From assembly GCA_937927415.1 (NCBI GenBank), contig CALBDS010000055.1, positions 1-61,051 on the forward strand: 61,051 nucleotides of DNA, given 5' to 3'. Positions 60,196 through 61,051 of this stretch are shown piece by piece (the first letter of the stretch is position 1; every line of letters begins with the position of its first letter). Position numbers and translations under genes: made by a program. The stretch comes from an uncultured Rhodospirillaceae bacterium (GTDB lineage: Bacteria; Pseudomonadota; Alphaproteobacteria; Azospirillales; Azospirillaceae). The notes beneath the pieces were generated by a model, which worked only from the letters and a program-made list of their open reading frames with translations, was not told where the DNA came from and did no database searches.

Positions 60196-60987
60196 ATGCG
60201 CGCACTGGTGACAGGCGGCAGCCAGGGGATCGGCGGGGCGGTGTGCCGCCGGCTGGTGGCGGACGCGGTGATGCGGGGGGATTCCCCGTCCATCGTGCTG
60301 ACGGTGCGGCGCCTGCGCCCGGATGTGGAGGCGCTTGCCGGCGACCTGCGGGACATGGGCGCCCGCGTCCTGGCGCTGGAAGCGGAACTGTCCGACCCCG
60401 ACACACCGGCCCGCGTGGTGGCGTCGGCGGTTGACTTCGCCGGGGGGCTGGACGCGCTGGTGTCCAACGCCGGGCTGATGGGATCGGGGGGGCCGCTGGC
60501 CGCCCTGGACCCGGCGGACTGGGAACGGGTGTTTGCGGTGAACGCCCGTGCCCCCTGGCTGCTGGCCAAGGCCGCCCTGCCCGCCCTGGCCGCGGCCGGC
60601 GGGGCGATGGTGGCGGTGGCGTCCATGTCCGGGGTGCATCCGCACCCCAACGCCGGGGCCTATGCCGCGTCGAAGGCGGCCCTTATCATGCTGTGCCGGC
60701 AGTTGGCGCAGGAATGGGGGCCGCAGGGGGTGCGGGTCAACGTGGTATCACCGGGCATGACCCGCACGCCGTTGACCGAGCACATCTACGCCAACGCCGA
60801 CGTCGCCCGGCGTCGGGCCAGTCTGGTGCCGCTGCAGCGGGTGGCCGACCCCGCCGATGTGGCCGAAGCGGTAGCATTCCTGCTGCGCGCCGCTCATGTG
60901 ACGGGGGAAAACCTGACGGTGGACGGGGGGTTCTCCAGTTCGATTCTGGCCCATATGCCCGGGTTGCCCAAGCCCGGAGGTGCCTGA
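60196..60987 (+). CDS. Short-chain dehydrogenase/reductase (SDR)
   Basis: A 263-aa classical SDR: TGGSQGIGGAV (about 6-16), NAG in VSNAGLMG (about 92-95), and the catalytic Ser in VASMSGVHPHP with YAASKAALI (Tyr-x3-Lys about 155-159). The C-terminus has GENLTVDGGFSSSI, the usual SDR ending. The distance between the Gly motif and NAG is larger than average because of an inserted segment. Likely oxidises a ring alcohol in the pathway. AAGGAGAG lies before the ATG, 28 bp past the flavoprotein stop. Confidence 0.9.
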   Translation: MRALVTGGSQGIGGAVCRRLVADAVMRGDSPSIVLTVRRLRPDVEALAGDLRDMGARVLALEAELSDPDTPARVVASAVDFAGGLDALVSNAGLMGSGGPLAALDPADWERVFAVNARAPWLLAKAALPALAAAGGAMVAVASMSGVHPHPNAGAYAASKAALIMLCRQLAQEWGPQGVRVNVVSPGMTRTPLTEHIYANADVARRRASLVPLQRVADPADVAEAVAFLLRAAHVTGENLTVDGGFSSSILAHMPGLPKPGGA

Positions 60988-60994
60988 CACCGGA

Positions 60995-61045
60995 TGATTG
61001 GGCTGCCGCCCAAACCCGCTTGGGGCGATGCCCCATAGGCGCTAA
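60995..61045. repeat. Hairpin-rich intergenic repeat, right copy (inverted)
   Basis: TTGGGC/GCCCAA (60999-61014) and TGGGGC/GCCCCA (61021-61035) hairpins directly after the SDR stop. The sequence is nearly the reverse complement of the left-end element (105-143 and 14-28). It probably doubles as the terminator of the rightward catabolic operon. Confidence 0.65.
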
Positions 61046-61051
61046 CAAGAG

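Noticed and set aside
1..61051. tRNA, rRNA, CRISPR arrays or attachment-site duplications
   Set aside because: I looked for them by eye and saw none. A tRNAscan or self-dot-plot would be decisive for short or diverged cases.

Overview
The window is high-GC, densely packed DNA from an alphaproteobacterium, most likely an Azospirillum-like member of the Rhodospirillales. The inference rests on base composition, the rluD-rpoH gene order, an RpoH-type heat-shock sigma factor, and a branched-chain-type ABC transporter beside flavoprotein and SDR catabolic genes. No 16S rRNA or other firm taxonomic marker is present, so the genus is a guess. I see no tRNA, rRNA or CRISPR array.

Layout. (1) 1-2800: a hairpin-rich intergenic repeat, then a minus-strand fadH-padR pair with a palindromic candidate operator. 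(2) 3064-26622: a phage-derived locus of about 23.5 kb. It has a CI-like repressor facing away from a ParB-like gene, a chain of small overlapping genes ending in a Mor-like activator, a lysis cassette (SleB-type endolysin, small membrane protein, DUF2730), three terminators, and a complete contractile tail: gp37, gp38-like, sheath, tube, E/E' with a frameshift site, tape measure, U, X, D, V, PAAR, W, J, I, tail protein, DUF4815 and a LamG-repeat fibre. I find no portal, terminase, capsid, protease, integrase or transposase gene. This is the gene set of an R-type tailocin, a headless phage tail, rather than of a complete prophage. Its regulation and lysis look Mu-like and its tail P2-like. (3) 26642-28339: a methyl-accepting chemotaxis protein. 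(4) 28340-36283: an island-like stretch with AT-rich flanks and five genes I cannot assign: a beta-rich protein, a 614-aa protein, a secreted protein with one CxxCH haem motif, and two paralogues on the other strand. (5) 36284-47019: housekeeping and accessory genes: rpoH, rluD, ltaE, fetAB, a carboxylate-amine ligase with an N-formylglutamate amidohydrolase, a lipoprotein, a PrpF-family isomerase, an NAD-dependent epimerase and a universal stress protein. (6) 47024-60987: a probable catabolic cluster. Its minus arm carries a TIM-barrel isomerase, NIPSNAP protein, FAD dehydrogenase, IclR regulator and Gfo/Idh/MocA oxidoreductase. Its plus arm carries a Tat-exported substrate-binding protein, a LivH permease, a single-chain LivM-LivG-LivF fusion, a shikimate-dehydrogenase-like enzyme, a second FAD dehydrogenase and an SDR. 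The two arms diverge from a region holding two IclR-type palindromes.

How the parts fit. In the tailocin locus the repressor probably silences the early chain, whose last gene (Mor-like) should switch on the lysis and tail operons; lysis would then release contractile particles whose LamG fibre sets the target range. In the catabolic cluster the Liv-type transporter likely imports an acid that the AroE-like, FAD and SDR enzymes oxidise under IclR control; the substrate is unknown. Prime candidates for undescribed biology are the headless tail locus and the five-gene cluster at 28970-35570.
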